Origin: Alphaproteobacteria bacterium
GTDB taxonomy: Bacteria; Pseudomonadota; Alphaproteobacteria; Sneathiellales; Sneathiellaceae
Assembly: GCA_006226265.1 (NCBI GenBank)
Contig: SBHH01000088.1
Span: 1 to 14,205 of the forward strand
Direction of reading: 5' to 3'
Length of the DNA stretch: 14,205 bases
A program made the translations under genes and the position numbers. This document shows, one piece after another, positions 6,772 to 14,205 of the stretch. Positions within the stretch are counted from its first letter, which is position 1; each line of letters opens with the position of its first letter. The notes under the pieces are model-generated. The model was not told the DNA's origin, made no database searches, and saw only the letters and a program-made list of their open reading frames with translations.

Positions 6772-6781
6772 AGTTGCGCTT
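6750..6781. repeat. 32-bp inverted repeat overlapping the qmcA promoter (operator candidate)
   Basis: Arms AAGCGCAA (6750-6757) and TTGCGCTT (6774-6781) are perfectly complementary. Pairing continues inward through one T-G wobble and TAC/GTA, giving a 12-bp dyad around an 8-base AT-rich centre (6762-6769). One arm lies between the candidate -35 and -10 and the other at about the start site, as expected for an operator. There is no T-run after either arm, so a terminator is unlikely. I do not recognise the binding factor. Confidence 0.5.
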
Positions 6782-6812
6782 TGCTGCCATTCAATAACTT
6801 GAGGGTATGAAG

Positions 6813-7787
6813 ATGGATATGGTTCTTTCCGGTTTTGCGATTTTTGTCATTGTTCTTGTTCTTCTGGCGATCACTATTGTCTTCATGGGCGTCACGATCG
6901 TCCCGCAAGGATATCAATATACGGTCGAGCGGTTTGGCCGCTACACCCGCAGCCTGCAGCCGGGGCTTGGCCTGATCCTCCCCTTCATTGACCGCATCGG
7001 CGACAAGATCAACATGATGGAGCAGGTACTGGATATCCCGACGCAGGAAGTGATCTCCCGTGACAATGCCATGGTTCAGGTTGACGGCGTCCTCTTCTTT
7101 CAGGTGCTGGATGCCGCCAAGTCGGCCTATGAAGTGCGCGATCTGGAGCGGGCGATCCAGAATCTTGCCCAGACCAATCTTCGTACCGTACTCGGCGCCA
7201 TGGATCTCGATGAAGCCCTGAGCCAGCGCGACGGCATCAATGTTCGCCTTCTCAATGTCATCGACCAGGCAACAACCCCCTGGGGTATCAAGGTCACCCG
7301 TGTCGAGATCAAGGATATCACGCCGCCGATCGATCTGGTCGAGGCGATGGGACAGCAGATGAAGGCGGAGCGACTGAAGCGCGCTGTCATTCTGGAAGCG
7401 GAAGGCGTGCGGCAATCGGAAATCCTGAAAGCGGAAGGCGAGAAAAAATCCGCTATTCTGGAGGCCGAGGGCCGCCGCGAGGCCGCTTTTCGCGATGCCG
7501 AAGCGCGGGAGCGTCTCGCCGAAGCAGAAGCCAAGGCAACCCATGACGTATCTGAGGCCATTGCCGCCGGGGATATCCAGTCCATCAACTACTTCATCGC
7601 CCAGAAATATACCGAGGCCATGAAGGAAATCGGCATGGCCCGGAATTCAAAGGTTGTCCTGATGCCGATGGAGGCAAGCGCCCTTATCGGCACGCTGGGC
7701 GGCATTGGCGAGATTGCCCGCGAAGTCTTCGGCAAAGACGGCGATGGGCGTCCCGTCCGCACCTCCGTGCCACGTAGCGGCGAGTGA
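6813..7787 (+). CDS. qmcA: SPFH/stomatin-like membrane protein (QmcA/YbbK type)
   Basis: A 324-residue SPFH/prohibitin-domain protein. It has one N-terminal membrane segment (about residues 6-30) and then the SPFH domain starting [15 protein letters not shown]. It continues with [20 protein letters not shown], the [19 protein letters not shown] strand and [19 protein letters not shown] long Glu/Ala/Lys coiled coil follows (repeated EAEG units, about 185-250), then a Gly-containing tail. Family knowledge: such proteins form large membrane-microdomain assemblies and associate with membrane proteases. I choose ATG 6813 because GAGGG (6801-6805) is seven bases before it and only one base before the upstream ATG 6807. 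It overlaps no neighbour, and the nfeD gene follows after seven bases, the classic SPFH-NfeD pairing. Confidence 0.93.
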   Translation: MDMVLSGFAIFVIVLVLLAITIVFMGVTIVPQGYQYTVERFGRYTRSLQPGLGLILPFIDRIGDKINMMEQVLDIPTQEVISRDNAMVQVDGVLFFQVLDAAKSAYEVRDLERAIQNLAQTNLRTVLGAMDLDEALSQRDGINVRLLNVIDQATTPWGIKVTRVEIKDITPPIDLVEAMGQQMKAERLKRAVILEAEGVRQSEILKAEGEKKSAILEAEGRREAAFRDAEARERLAEAEAKATHDVSEAIAAGDIQSINYFIAQKYTEAMKEIGMARNSKVVLMPMEASALIGTLGGIGEIAREVFGKDGDGRPVRTSVPRSGE

Positions 7788-7794
7788 GGCCACC

Positions 7795-8265
7795 ATGGAT
7801 GCAATCATCGCCTGGCTCGCGGATTTAAGCTTCTGGTCCTGGTGGATCCTTGGCGTCGTTCTCGTCATTATCGAGATTTTTGCCCCCAGCACCTTCTTTC
7901 TCTGGATGGGAATCTCCTCCGGGATTGTCGGCTTTATCGCCCTCATCTTTCCGAAGATGCGCTGGGAATATGAATGGCTCGTCTTCGCGGTGCTCTCGAT
8001 CATCAGTATCATCGTCTCCCGGCGATTTCTTGTTAAAAATCCGGGGCTTGAGGATAATCCGGCTTTAAATCGGCGCGGCGCGCAATATATTGGACGCAGG
8101 TTCACTTTAAGCGAAGCTATTGAGAACGGCCGCGGAAAAATCCATGTCGACGATACGCAATGGACAGTTGAAGGCCCTGAACTTGAGGCCGGAAGCCGGG
8201 TGATCGTGACCAGTGTTGACGGAACGCTCCTGATCGTGGAACCTGTCGAACAGAAACCGGAATAA
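7795..8265 (+). CDS. nfeD: NfeD-family membrane protein (short, YbbJ-like), partner of the SPFH protein
   Basis: A 156-residue short NfeD protein without the ClpP-like protease domain of the long form. The N-terminal half holds membrane helices (a Trp-rich FWSWWILGVVLVIIEIFAP segment around residues 13-31, then two more to about residue 82). The C-terminal part (about 90-150) is the soluble OB-fold, with RRGAQYIGRRFTL and VDDTQWTVEG, then LEAGSRVIVTSVDG, which matches the usual G-x-W-x-v pattern. ATG 7795 has a TGAGG (7785-7789) five bases upstream, overlapping the stop of the SPFH gene. In this family the short form works with the adjacent stomatin. Its next neighbour is a hydrolase gene 12 bases on. 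Confidence 0.92.
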   Translation: MDAIIAWLADLSFWSWWILGVVLVIIEIFAPSTFFLWMGISSGIVGFIALIFPKMRWEYEWLVFAVLSIISIIVSRRFLVKNPGLEDNPALNRRGAQYIGRRFTLSEAIENGRGKIHVDDTQWTVEGPELEAGSRVIVTSVDGTLLIVEPVEQKPE

Positions 8266-8277
8266 AGGAGAAGAATA

Positions 8278-8934
8278 ATGGGTGAGACAATCGAGCTCGA
8301 AGCCGCCGACGGTCACAAGTTTTCAGCCTATAAAGCCGCCCCGGCGGGAACGCCCAAAGGTGCGGTCGTGATCGTTCAGGAAATCTTCGGGGTGAACGAG
8401 CATATTCAGAGTGTTTGCGATGGATATGCGCGGGAAGGCTTTCTCGCCATCGCCCCTGCCCTGTTCGACCGCGTCGCTCCTGATATCACCCTCGGCTACG
8501 AGGCAGAGGATATTCAGAAGGGTCGCGAACTCATGATGCAGGTCGACGAGAAGAACGCCCTTGCCGATATCGACGCAGCCGCCGAAGCGGTTGTCGGAAA
8601 CGGCGACATCACCGTCATCGGCTATTGCTGGGGCGGCAGCCTCGCCTATCTTGCCGCCTGTCGCCTCTCCTCCGTTGACAAGGCAGTCGGCTATTATGGG
8701 GGCAAGATCGCGAAGGATATCGGCGAAGAGCCGAAGGTGCCGATTATCCTTCATTTTGGCGATAGCGACGGCTCCATCCCGATGGAGGATGTCGAAAAGG
8801 TTAAGGCCGCCCGTCCCGATATTCCGGTTTATGTCTATCACGCCGGGCACGGGTTCAACTGTGATCTTCGCGGCAGCTATGATGCGGCCTCGTCCAAACT
8901 TGCGCTTGAAAGAACCCTCGAATTTATCAGCTAG
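8278..8934 (+). CDS. Dienelactone hydrolase-family alpha/beta hydrolase
   Basis: A 218-residue cytosolic alpha/beta hydrolase of the dienelactone hydrolase (carboxymethylenebutenolidase) family. The cysteine triad is intact: Cys117 in GYCWGG, Asp164 in HFGDSDGSIP and His191 in YHAGHGFN. Glu35 (QEIFGVNEHI), which activates the cysteine in dienelactone hydrolase, is also present. Most members outside chloro-catechol operons have unknown substrates, and no aromatic-degradation genes lie here, so I do not name a substrate. AAAGGAGA at 8264-8271 is a strong ribosome-binding site, 12 bases after nfeD, so it is probably the last gene of qmcA-nfeD-DLH. Its stop overlaps the end of the opposing VOC gene by eight bases, with no terminator between them. 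Confidence 0.93.
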   Translation: MGETIELEAADGHKFSAYKAAPAGTPKGAVVIVQEIFGVNEHIQSVCDGYAREGFLAIAPALFDRVAPDITLGYEAEDIQKGRELMMQVDEKNALADIDAAAEAVVGNGDITVIGYCWGGSLAYLAACRLSSVDKAVGYYGGKIAKDIGEEPKVPIILHFGDSDGSIPMEDVEKVKAARPDIPVYVYHAGHGFNCDLRGSYDAASSKLALERTLEFIS

Positions 8935-9796
8935 CCGCCCGGTCCGAGAATTCCAGAAGTACGCCGCAGGCCTCAGACGGGTCGAGCCTGATGGATCCGT
9001 TTGAAATACGCAGGGTCTTGTAGCCAGCCCTTTCCAGATACCGCCCGGTTTCCACCAGATTACGAACCCCGATCGTCATGGCGAAAAGATGCGGGAAACC
9101 CTCGCCCGTATCGACGGTAAGCCCCGGGTAAAGCAGGTCGATATCCCGGTCATTGACGAAGATGAGATTGCCACCGCCGAGATTGACGGTGAGCGTGTTG
9201 TCGGTCAGCGTCACATTAATGAAACCGCAAAGTTGACGGTAGTAATCCAGAAGAGCGCCGGGATCCTCCACGATCACGACGAAGGAAGCAATGCGCTCCG
9301 CCCCGTTGTCATGGACCTCCCATGCAGGCTCCCCCCGCACCAGTTCGGGCGTCAGATGGTGGCAGATGAAAAGATGCTTCTCCTGCAGCCCGGCGGAAGC
9401 GTTAAGCCTGATCAGCTTGAATTCGGGCAAGACATCGCCCTCAGGCAGTTCAAGTTTCCTTTTGAGTTCCAGAAGCCCGGATGGGGAAAGGCCCGCCACC
9501 TCAAGCGATTTATGGGTTACTTCCGGATTATCGCTCCCAAGCGCAAGGCCGAGCAACCCCTCCCCTCGCGTCTCCAGCGTCCTGTCGAGACCATTGGTCT
9601 CCTTCGCGGGATCGACGATGCCCAGAAGCTCGATATAGTCATTGCCGAACATGATACAGTAATTGGCGGTGCCCCAGCCGATGTGGGACCCGCGCGGCGT
9701 CAGCGTGAAGCCGAGTTTCTGGAAAGTCTCCTTCGCGCCTTCCAGATTTTCAACGCCGATCAGCGCATGATCAATGCCCGTGATGTTATGCAGCAT
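8927..9796 (-). CDS. Two-module VOC / glyoxalase-like protein
   Basis: A 289-residue protein of the vicinal oxygen chelate superfamily, of the glyoxalase-like type. The first module begins GIDHALIGVENL with a metal-type His10 and carries Glu56 in YIELLGI. A linker with FICHHLTPELVRGE and VHDNGAERI is typical of this group. A second module follows (SFVVIVEDPGALLDYY onward) and ends with GVLLEF, which supplies a late Glu. The second module has Phe where many VOC proteins have the metal His, so metal binding may use only some sites. The substrate is unknown. AAGGAGG lies five bases before the ATG at 9796. It follows the LysE-type exporter gene on the same strand after 42 bases, so it is probably its operon partner. 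Confidence 0.88.
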   Translation of the reverse strand: MLHNITGIDHALIGVENLEGAKETFQKLGFTLTPRGSHIGWGTANYCIMFGNDYIELLGIVDPAKETNGLDRTLETRGEGLLGLALGSDNPEVTHKSLEVAGLSPSGLLELKRKLELPEGDVLPEFKLIRLNASAGLQEKHLFICHHLTPELVRGEPAWEVHDNGAERIASFVVIVEDPGALLDYYRQLCGFINVTLTDNTLTVNLGGGNLIFVNDRDIDLLYPGLTVDTGEGFPHLFAMTIGVRNLVETGRYLERAGYKTLRISNGSIRLDPSEACGVLLEFSDRAAS

Positions 9797-9838
9797 ACCG
9801 GCCTCCTTGCTGGTGTTTTCTTCTCATTAATTCCCGTC

Positions 9839-10462
9839 TCAGGCGGCCCGGCGGACCGCTGCGGTGAGCAACCCTGCCCCGATCAGGAACCCGGCCCCGA
9901 CGCGGTTCAGCGCCTTTAAAAGACGCGGATTGCTGAACTTCGCCCGCATCTGGCCGACCGCCATTGCCCAAAGCGCCACATTGATCGCCGCGAGGGTGAG
10001 GAACGTCGCCTCCAATATCGCAAACTGCGGCAACAGCGGACTTTGTACATTAACAAATTGCGGTACAAAAGCGACAAAGAAAACAATGCTTTTCGGATTA
10101 AGGGCCGTCACCATGTAGGATGTGCGGAACATGGACCAGCCGCTCTGCTTATCCGAAATCTGCAGCGTGTCGAACTCCGCATCCGCGCGCCAGAGCTTGA
10201 TCCCGAGCCAGACGAGGTAAAGCGCGCCCGCGATTTTAAGCGCCGTAAAAAGGGTGGCGGAAGCCGCAAGCACGGCGCCCGCCCCAAGGAGGGAGGCCGT
10301 CATTGCCGTAAAATCGCCAAGCGTCACGCCCGGCACGGTCGCAAGGCCCGATTTCCGGCCCTGACGCAGCGCGCAGGAGATCACGATCATAACGGTCGGT
10401 CCCGGAATGGCGAGCAGCGCCACGGTTGCCAAAAAAAATGATATCCAAAGTTCGAGAGACAT
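9839..10462 (-). CDS. LysE/RhtB-family amino-acid or metabolite exporter
   Basis: A 207-residue inner-membrane protein with about six hydrophobic segments. The family signatures are P20-G-P22 in the first helix, LRQGRKSGLATVPGV, the YLVWLGIKLWR stretch (82-92) and the LNPKS motif near residue 122 followed by FFVAFVPQFV. Family members export lysine, threonine, homoserine lactone and similar small molecules; the substrate cannot be read from sequence. AAGGAG lies seven bases before the ATG. The spacer and start codon form one arm of an inverted repeat described separately. The VOC gene lies 42 bases downstream on the same strand, and apt ends 96 bases upstream. Confidence 0.93.
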   Translation of the reverse strand: MSLELWISFFLATVALLAIPGPTVMIVISCALRQGRKSGLATVPGVTLGDFTAMTASLLGAGAVLAASATLFTALKIAGALYLVWLGIKLWRADAEFDTLQISDKQSGWSMFRTSYMVTALNPKSIVFFVAFVPQFVNVQSPLLPQFAILEATFLTLAAINVALWAMAVGQMRAKFSNPRLLKALNRVGAGFLIGAGLLTAAVRRAA

Positions 10463-10524
10463 TTACCGGCTCCTTCTATCCTTGCCCTGTCGATCACAAA
10501 GCAAAGACATAGGGTCCGGTAAAT
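10461..10524 (-). promoter_or_regulatory. Inverted repeat folding over the lysE-type gene's start codon
   Basis: ATTTACCGG (10461-10469 on +) and CCGGTAAAT (10516-10524) are perfect 9-bp inverted arms with 46 bases between. On the - strand transcript the 5' arm would pair with the stretch from just after the AAGGAG ribosome-binding site through the AU of the start codon. A shorter CCCU/AGGG pair lies inside the loop. This could hold translation off until something opens it, or it could be a DNA dyad. No known riboswitch class is recognised. Confidence 0.4.
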
Positions 10525-10543
10525 AACAAGCCTCTTTTAAAAC

Positions 10544-10572
10544 TTTATGGCAGAGTTCTCAGTCGCCTTCAA
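10544..10572 (-). promoter_or_regulatory. Candidate promoter for the LysE-type exporter gene
   Basis: Read on the - strand, TTGAAG, a 17-base spacer and CATAAA match sigma70 boxes at four of six positions each. The pair overlaps the end of apt. Initiation near 10537 would give a leader of about 75 bases containing the whole start-codon hairpin. Confidence 0.28.
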
Positions 10573-11086
10573 ATTCGCAAAGGGTGCGGACATTGACGCC
10601 CATCTCCGTGATGCGTGCCGCGCCGCCAAGATCGGGCAGATCGATCACAAAGGCCGCCCCGATGACCGTGCCCCCTGCCCGGCGAAGCAGGCTGATGGCC
10701 GCTGCCGCTGTGCCACCCGTCGCAATCAGGTCATCCACCAAAAGGACGTTATCTCCTTCCGCAATCGCGTCGGTATGAATTTCCACCCGGTCGGTGCCAT
10801 ATTCAAGATCGTAATCCTCTCCGATCACGGCGCCGGGCAGTTTGCCTTTTTTCCGGACCGGGACGAAGCCGACGCTCAATTGATGGGCGATGGCGCCGCC
10901 AAGGACGAAGCCCCGCGCCTCAATGCCTGCGACCTTGTCGATCCGCACCCCGGCGTAAGGCCAGACAAGCTGATCCACCACATGACGGAAGCCGCCCGCG
11001 TCCTGCCAGAGCGTCGTGATATCGCGAAACATCACGCCCTTTTTAGGATAATCCGGAATGGTTCTGATAACTGATTTGATATCCAC
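10559..11086 (-). CDS. apt: Adenine phosphoribosyltransferase
   Basis: The enzyme makes AMP and pyrophosphate from adenine and PRPP in the cytosol (purine salvage). Visible motifs: [20 protein letters not shown] near the N-terminus, the [14 protein letters not shown] core, RKKGKLPG (flexible-loop side) and the PRPP-binding loop [12 protein letters not shown] (Asp118-Asp119 in this numbering). The start is uncertain. GTG 11086 gives 175 residues, matches the usual N-terminus and lies 13 bases after the mtnP stop. An ATG at 11125 would add 13 residues, overlap mtnP by 26 bases and has no ribosome-binding site. Upstream MtnP releases adenine, so the two genes make a short salvage operon. Confidence 0.95.
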   Translation of the reverse strand: MDIKSVIRTIPDYPKKGVMFRDITTLWQDAGGFRHVVDQLVWPYAGVRIDKVAGIEARGFVLGGAIAHQLSVGFVPVRKKGKLPGAVIGEDYDLEYGTDRVEIHTDAIAEGDNVLLVDDLIATGGTAAAAISLLRRAGGTVIGAAFVIDLPDLGGAARITEMGVNVRTLCEFEGD

Positions 11087-11099
11087 AATATGTTCCCGC

Positions 11100-11969
11100 T
11101 TAAAGAAGTCGGCCCGCGACCGCATCGAGTTTTTTCAAAAGCGCCGGATCGCGTGCCTCAGGCGCTGTGATCAGGGCATTTTCAAGGGCGTGATGGCAGC
11201 CTTCACTGCAGGCCCCTTCCCGGCCAGCCAGTACCGGTACGACAGATTTTACGAGGCCTCTTGCATGATCGGCATTTTTCAGAAGCACCGAAATGATCGT
11301 CGAAACCTCCACCGCGTCATGGCCGGGATGCCAGCAGTCATAATCCGTCACCATGGCCACCGTCGCGTAGCACATCTCGGCTTCGCGCGCGAGTTTGGCT
11401 TCGGGCATATTCGTCATGCCGATCACCTGACAGTTCCAACTCCTGTAAAGCTCCGATTCCGCCCTGGAGGAGAATTGCGGCCCCTCCATCGCAAGATAGG
11501 TGCCGCCCCGGTGGACCGGAATATTCTCGGCCCGCGCCGCTGCCTCCAGCGCATCGCCAAGACGGGCGCAGACCGGATGCGCCATACTGACATGGGCGAC
11601 GAGGCCGGTTTCAAAAAAACTTTTCTTGCGCGCAAAAGTCCGGTCAATGAACTGATCGACAATCACGAAGGTGCCGGGCGCAAGCGCCTCCTCAAACGAG
11701 CCGCAGGCGCTGACCGAGATAATCTCCGTCACCCCGGCGCGTTTCATCGCATCGATATTGGCGCGGTAATTGATTTCAGAGGGCGGAATGCGATGTCCTC
11801 GCCCGTGGCGCGGCAGGAAGACCATTTCCGTCCCCCCCAAGCGGCCGAAGAGGAACTCATCCGATGTCTCACCAAACGGGCTTTCCACCCGTTCCCAGCG
11901 CGTGTCGGTAAGGCCTTCCAGCTCATACACGCCGCTGCCGCCAATCACGCCGATCACAGCTTTTGTCAT
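11100..11969 (-). CDS. mtnP: S-methyl-5'-thioadenosine phosphorylase
   Basis: A 289-residue enzyme of the MTAP/PNP family, cleaving methylthioadenosine with phosphate to adenine and methylthioribose 1-phosphate. Motifs: phosphate-binding GGSG (residues 10-13) and R54-H55 in [21 protein letters not shown] (from 86), [14 protein letters not shown] (158-171) and TDYDCW (207-212). Asp208 and Asp210 in that last motif are the adenine-specific residues that distinguish MTAP from inosine/guanosine PNP. Length is normal. Only weak Shine-Dalgarno options precede ATG 11969. Methylthioadenosine comes from polyamine and homoserine-lactone synthesis. The product adenine is taken by the Apt enzyme encoded next. 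No further methionine-salvage genes (mtnA, mtnK and so on) are in the window. Confidence 0.95.
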   Translation of the reverse strand: MTKAVIGVIGGSGVYELEGLTDTRWERVESPFGETSDEFLFGRLGGTEMVFLPRHGRGHRIPPSEINYRANIDAMKRAGVTEIISVSACGSFEEALAPGTFVIVDQFIDRTFARKKSFFETGLVAHVSMAHPVCARLGDALEAAARAENIPVHRGGTYLAMEGPQFSSRAESELYRSWNCQVIGMTNMPEAKLAREAEMCYATVAMVTDYDCWHPGHDAVEVSTIISVLLKNADHARGLVKSVVPVLAGREGACSEGCHHALENALITAPEARDPALLKKLDAVAGRLL

Positions 11970-12001
11970 ATTCCCAATGCCTCGATGATCAATGCAGACA
12001 A

Positions 12002-12030
12002 ACTCTAGCGGTTTCGCGCGCCCCGGTCAG
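12002..12030 (-). promoter_or_regulatory. Candidate promoter of mtnP-apt
   Basis: On the - strand, CTGACC (12030-12025), a 17-base spacer and TAGAGT (12007-12002) match the sigma70 boxes at four of six positions each. It sits between the pet terminator and the mtnP start, where a promoter is needed, and would give a leader of about 25 bases. Confidence 0.35.
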
Positions 12031-12053
12031 CAGCTTTCCCGCCTTCTGGCCAT

Positions 12054-12084
12054 AAAAAAGGGCGCAACGAATGCGCCCTTTTTT
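12054..12084 (-). terminator. Strong intrinsic terminator of the pet operon (symmetrical)
   Basis: A perfect 13-bp stem (12054-12066 with 12072-12084) has a 7-bp GC-rich core GGGCGCA/TGCGCCC, a five-base loop and six A/T pairs that give a T-run on either strand. It begins 19 bases after the petC stop on the - strand, so its main job is ending petABC transcription before mtnP. Being symmetrical, it would also stop any + strand transcript. Confidence 0.92.
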
Positions 12085-12103
12085 AATCTCTATGAGGTCA
12101 GGC

Positions 12104-12871
12104 TCAGTGAATGTCCGACCAGACTTTCCGTTTCACGGCGTAGAAGATACCTGCGAGAACCAACAGGAACAGGATCACTTTCAGACCCGTCTGCTTGCGC
12201 TGTTCCATCTTCGGTTCGGCGGCCCAAGTCAGGAAGACGGACACGTCATGTGCCTCCTGATCGAGGGTGGCTTTCGTACCGTCGGAATATTCGACCGAGT
12301 CGTCGGAAAGCGGCGGCGGCATGGCGATATTGTGACCCGGGAAGTAAGCATTGTAATGCTTGCCTTCCGGAACCTCGAAGCCAGCCGGGGCATCTTCAAA
12401 GCCGGTCAGAACGGAGTAGATGTAATCATCCCCGTCATGACGCGCTTTGGCGATCAGCGACAGATCCGGCGGCAAGGCGCCGCCGTTGGAGGCGCGGGCC
12501 GCATTCTCATTCGCGAACGGAGACGGGAACTTGTCGAACGGCTTACCCGGTCGCTGGAACATCTCTCCGTCCTTGTCCGGACCGTCTGTGAATTCATAGC
12601 TGGCAGCAATCGCCTTCACTTCGTCTTCACTGAAACCGAGGTCCATCAGGGTCCGGAATGCAACACGCTTCAGGCCGTGGCAACCGGCGCAGACTTCGCG
12701 GTAAACCTGAAGGCCCCGCTGGGCGGCGGCCCGGTCATAGGTGCCAAACAGGCCGCCATGCTTGAAGTTGCCGGATTTCAGCTCAATCGCTCCCTCCGAC
12801 GCCTGGGCGGAACCCAGAACGGTCAGCGAAACCAGAGCCGCAATGCTGAGAGAGGTAATTAACTTAAGCAT
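12104..12871 (-). CDS. petC: Cytochrome c1 of the bc1 complex
   Basis: A 255-residue cytochrome c1, the haem c subunit of complex III that passes electrons from the Rieske protein to soluble cytochrome c on the periplasmic side. It has a Sec signal peptide with likely cleavage after A22-Q-A24 and a haem-binding C61-A-G-C64-H65. The distal Met ligand is probably Met184 in NIAMPPPL, and one C-terminal membrane anchor spans about 228-246, followed by a basic end. ATG 12871 has AGGAGG six bases upstream, within petB, and the two genes overlap by eight bases, so they are translationally coupled. It is a separate gene, not fused to cytochrome b as in some rhizobia. A strong terminator follows. Confidence 0.96.
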   Translation of the reverse strand: MLKLITSLSIAALVSLTVLGSAQASEGAIELKSGNFKHGGLFGTYDRAAAQRGLQVYREVCAGCHGLKRVAFRTLMDLGFSEDEVKAIAASYEFTDGPDKDGEMFQRPGKPFDKFPSPFANENAARASNGGALPPDLSLIAKARHDGDDYIYSVLTGFEDAPAGFEVPEGKHYNAYFPGHNIAMPPPLSDDSVEYSDGTKATLDQEAHDVSVFLTWAAEPKMEQRKQTGLKVILFLLVLAGIFYAVKRKVWSDIH

Positions 12872-14102
12872 TGCCAGCCTCCTGTGCTACCGGCTTTTTG
12901 GACAGCACATCTTCCGAAATACTTGCGGGAAGCGGTTTTGGCGTTTCCAGCAGCCCGACAAGGGGCAGTAAGATCAGCATGTGAATGAAATAATACGCGG
13001 TGGCAATCCGGCCGTAGTAGATATACATGCCTTCCGGCGGCTTCGAACCGAGATAGGTCAGGGCGACACAATCCAGCACGAAGATCCAGAAGATCATCTT
13101 GTAGACCGGGCGGAACCGGGCAGACCGGATCCGGCTCTTGTCCAGCCAGGGCAGTGCGAACAGCACGGCAATGGCACCGAACATCAGCGTCACACCGCCG
13201 AGCTTGTCAGGCACCGCACGCAGGATCGCATAGAACGGCAGAAAATACCATTCGGGCACGATATGCGCCGGGGTGACCAGCGGATTGGCCGGGGTGTAGT
13301 TGTCCGGATGGCCGAGATAGTTCGGCGCATAGAACAGGAAGACCGAGAAGAAGATCAGGAAGATCGCCAGACCGAACAGATCTTTCACCGTGTAGTACGG
13401 ATGGAACGGAATGGTGTCCTGCTTGTCCTTGACGTCGAGCCCTGTCGGATTGTTGGAGCCGTTGGTATGGAGCGACCAGATATGCAGGATCACGACGCCG
13501 GCAATGATGAAGGGCAGCAGATAATGCAGGCTGAAGAACCGGTTCAGGGTCGGGTTACCAACCGAGAAACCACCCCAGAGCCAAGTCACGATATGCTCGC
13601 CGACGACCGGGATCGCGCTGAACAGGTTGGTGATAACCGTGGCCCCCCAGAAGCTCATCTGGCCCCAGGGAAGAACGTAGCCCATGAAGGCCGTTGCCAT
13701 CATGAGAAGGAAGATCACCAGACCGAGCCACCAGAGCAACTCGCGCGGGGCTTTGTAGGAGCCGTAATAAAGCCCGCGGAAAATATGCAGGTAAACGACA
13801 ATGAAGAACATCGACGCACCATTTGCATGCATATACCTGAGCAGCCAGCCATAATTCACGTCGCGCATGATATGTTCGACACTGTCGAAAGCCATACTTA
13901 CATGCGGTGTGTAATGCATGGCGAGAACAACACCGGTGACAATCTGAACGACCAGCATGACGCCGGCAAGCGATCCGAAGGTCCACCAGTAGCTGAGGTT
14001 TTTAGGTGTGGGGTATTCATAAAGGGCGTGATGCAGCATGCCGATGATCGGCAACCGATGCTCCACCCACTTTACAGCGGAATTCTTAGGTTCAAAAGAC
14101 AT
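12864..14102 (-). CDS. petB: Cytochrome b of the bc1 complex
   Basis: A 412-residue full-length cytochrome b with about eight membrane helices, holding hemes bL and bH and both quinone sites. The haem ligands are His92/His106 and His193/His207. Both pairs are 14 apart, as in bc1-type rather than b6f-type cytochrome b. The quinol-oxidation motif P283-E-W-Y286 is present, as are [20 protein letters not shown] and the C-terminal four-helix region usually split off in b6f. A purine-rich AGGGGGAG lies just before ATG 14102. It follows petA by nine bases and overlaps petC by eight, the standard petABC order. Confidence 0.97.
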   Translation of the reverse strand: MSFEPKNSAVKWVEHRLPIIGMLHHALYEYPTPKNLSYWWTFGSLAGVMLVVQIVTGVVLAMHYTPHVSMAFDSVEHIMRDVNYGWLLRYMHANGASMFFIVVYLHIFRGLYYGSYKAPRELLWWLGLVIFLLMMATAFMGYVLPWGQMSFWGATVITNLFSAIPVVGEHIVTWLWGGFSVGNPTLNRFFSLHYLLPFIIAGVVILHIWSLHTNGSNNPTGLDVKDKQDTIPFHPYYTVKDLFGLAIFLIFFSVFLFYAPNYLGHPDNYTPANPLVTPAHIVPEWYFLPFYAILRAVPDKLGGVTLMFGAIAVLFALPWLDKSRIRSARFRPVYKMIFWIFVLDCVALTYLGSKPPEGMYIYYGRIATAYYFIHMLILLPLVGLLETPKPLPASISEDVLSKKPVAQEAGNA

Positions 14103-14111
14103 CTGCTCCCC

Positions 14112-14205
14112 CTACCCGATCTTGATCGTCGTATCGCTAAGGAATTCATACGGCGGAATGGCCATGTTCTTCGGTGCCGGCCCGAAGATGATACGTCCGG
14201 ACGTA
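14112..14205 (-). CDS. petA: Rieske iron-sulfur protein of the bc1 complex, C-terminal end only
   Basis: The last 30 codons of a - strand gene, running off the right edge and ending with TAG (14114-14112). The readable residues include [19 protein letters not shown] and end LSDTTIKIG, which is the usual C-terminus of the Rieske subunit (GPAPxNLxVPPYEF). The 2Fe-2S ligand boxes lie outside the window. Its position nine bases before petB confirms the identity as the first gene of petABC. Confidence 0.92.
   Translation of the reverse strand, partial: TSGRIIFGPAPKNMAIPPYEFLSDTTIKIG

Noticed and set aside
9089..9919. + strand open frame of 276 codons across the VOC and exporter genes
   Set aside because: It spans parts of two convincing - strand genes and has no start signal or domain.
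11058..12008. + strand open frame of 316 codons, longer than mtnP itself
   Set aside because: It lies opposite mtnP, whose phosphate- and adenine-binding motifs are complete. The + frame yields a His/Arg-rich product without domain features.
12071..12862. + strand open frame of 263 codons opposite petC
   Set aside because: Shadow of cytochrome c1, which has a haem motif, signal peptide and anchor. The + frame also begins inside the terminator stem.

Overview
The window looks like ordinary core chromosome from an alphaproteobacterium. It is moderately GC-rich, and gene content and order (midA-pgeF-prs-rplY-pth-ychF, and separate petA/petB/petC) recall Rhodospirillales- or Sneathiella-like marine groups. 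That placement is an inference from content and order, not a phylogenetic result. There are no tRNA or rRNA genes, insertion sequences, CRISPR arrays or phage genes.

Layout: genes on the + strand fill 1-8934, and genes on the - strand fill 8927-14205. The two blocks converge tail to tail with an 8-base overlap. The + half holds the 3' end of a MidA-type methyltransferase, the multicopper/purine-nucleoside enzyme PgeF, a lipoprotein of unknown function, PRPP synthetase (prs), ribosomal protein L25/CTC (rplY), peptidyl-tRNA hydrolase (pth), the ribosome-binding ATPase ychF, two tandem MaoC-like hot-dog hydratases, an SPFH/stomatin (QmcA-type) gene with its NfeD partner, and a dienelactone hydrolase-family enzyme. 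The - half, read from the right, holds the cytochrome bc1 operon petA(end)-petB-petC closed by a near-ideal terminator. It then holds a purine-salvage pair, mtnP-apt, and a LysE-type exporter followed by a two-module VOC/glyoxalase-like protein.

How the genes fit together: prs makes PRPP. MtnP splits methylthioadenosine to adenine, and Apt uses PRPP to turn adenine into AMP. PgeF belongs to a family reported to act on the same nucleosides. rplY, pth and ychF serve translation. PetABC is complex III of respiration. QmcA and NfeD form a membrane-microdomain pair.

I found no convincing new multi-gene system. The points most worth a second look are small: an internally duplicated lipoprotein whose start overlaps a 21-codon hydrophobic ORF, a 12-bp inverted repeat bracketing the likely -10 box of qmcA-nfeD, an inverted repeat that would fold over the lysE start codon, and a paired-paralogue MaoC module.
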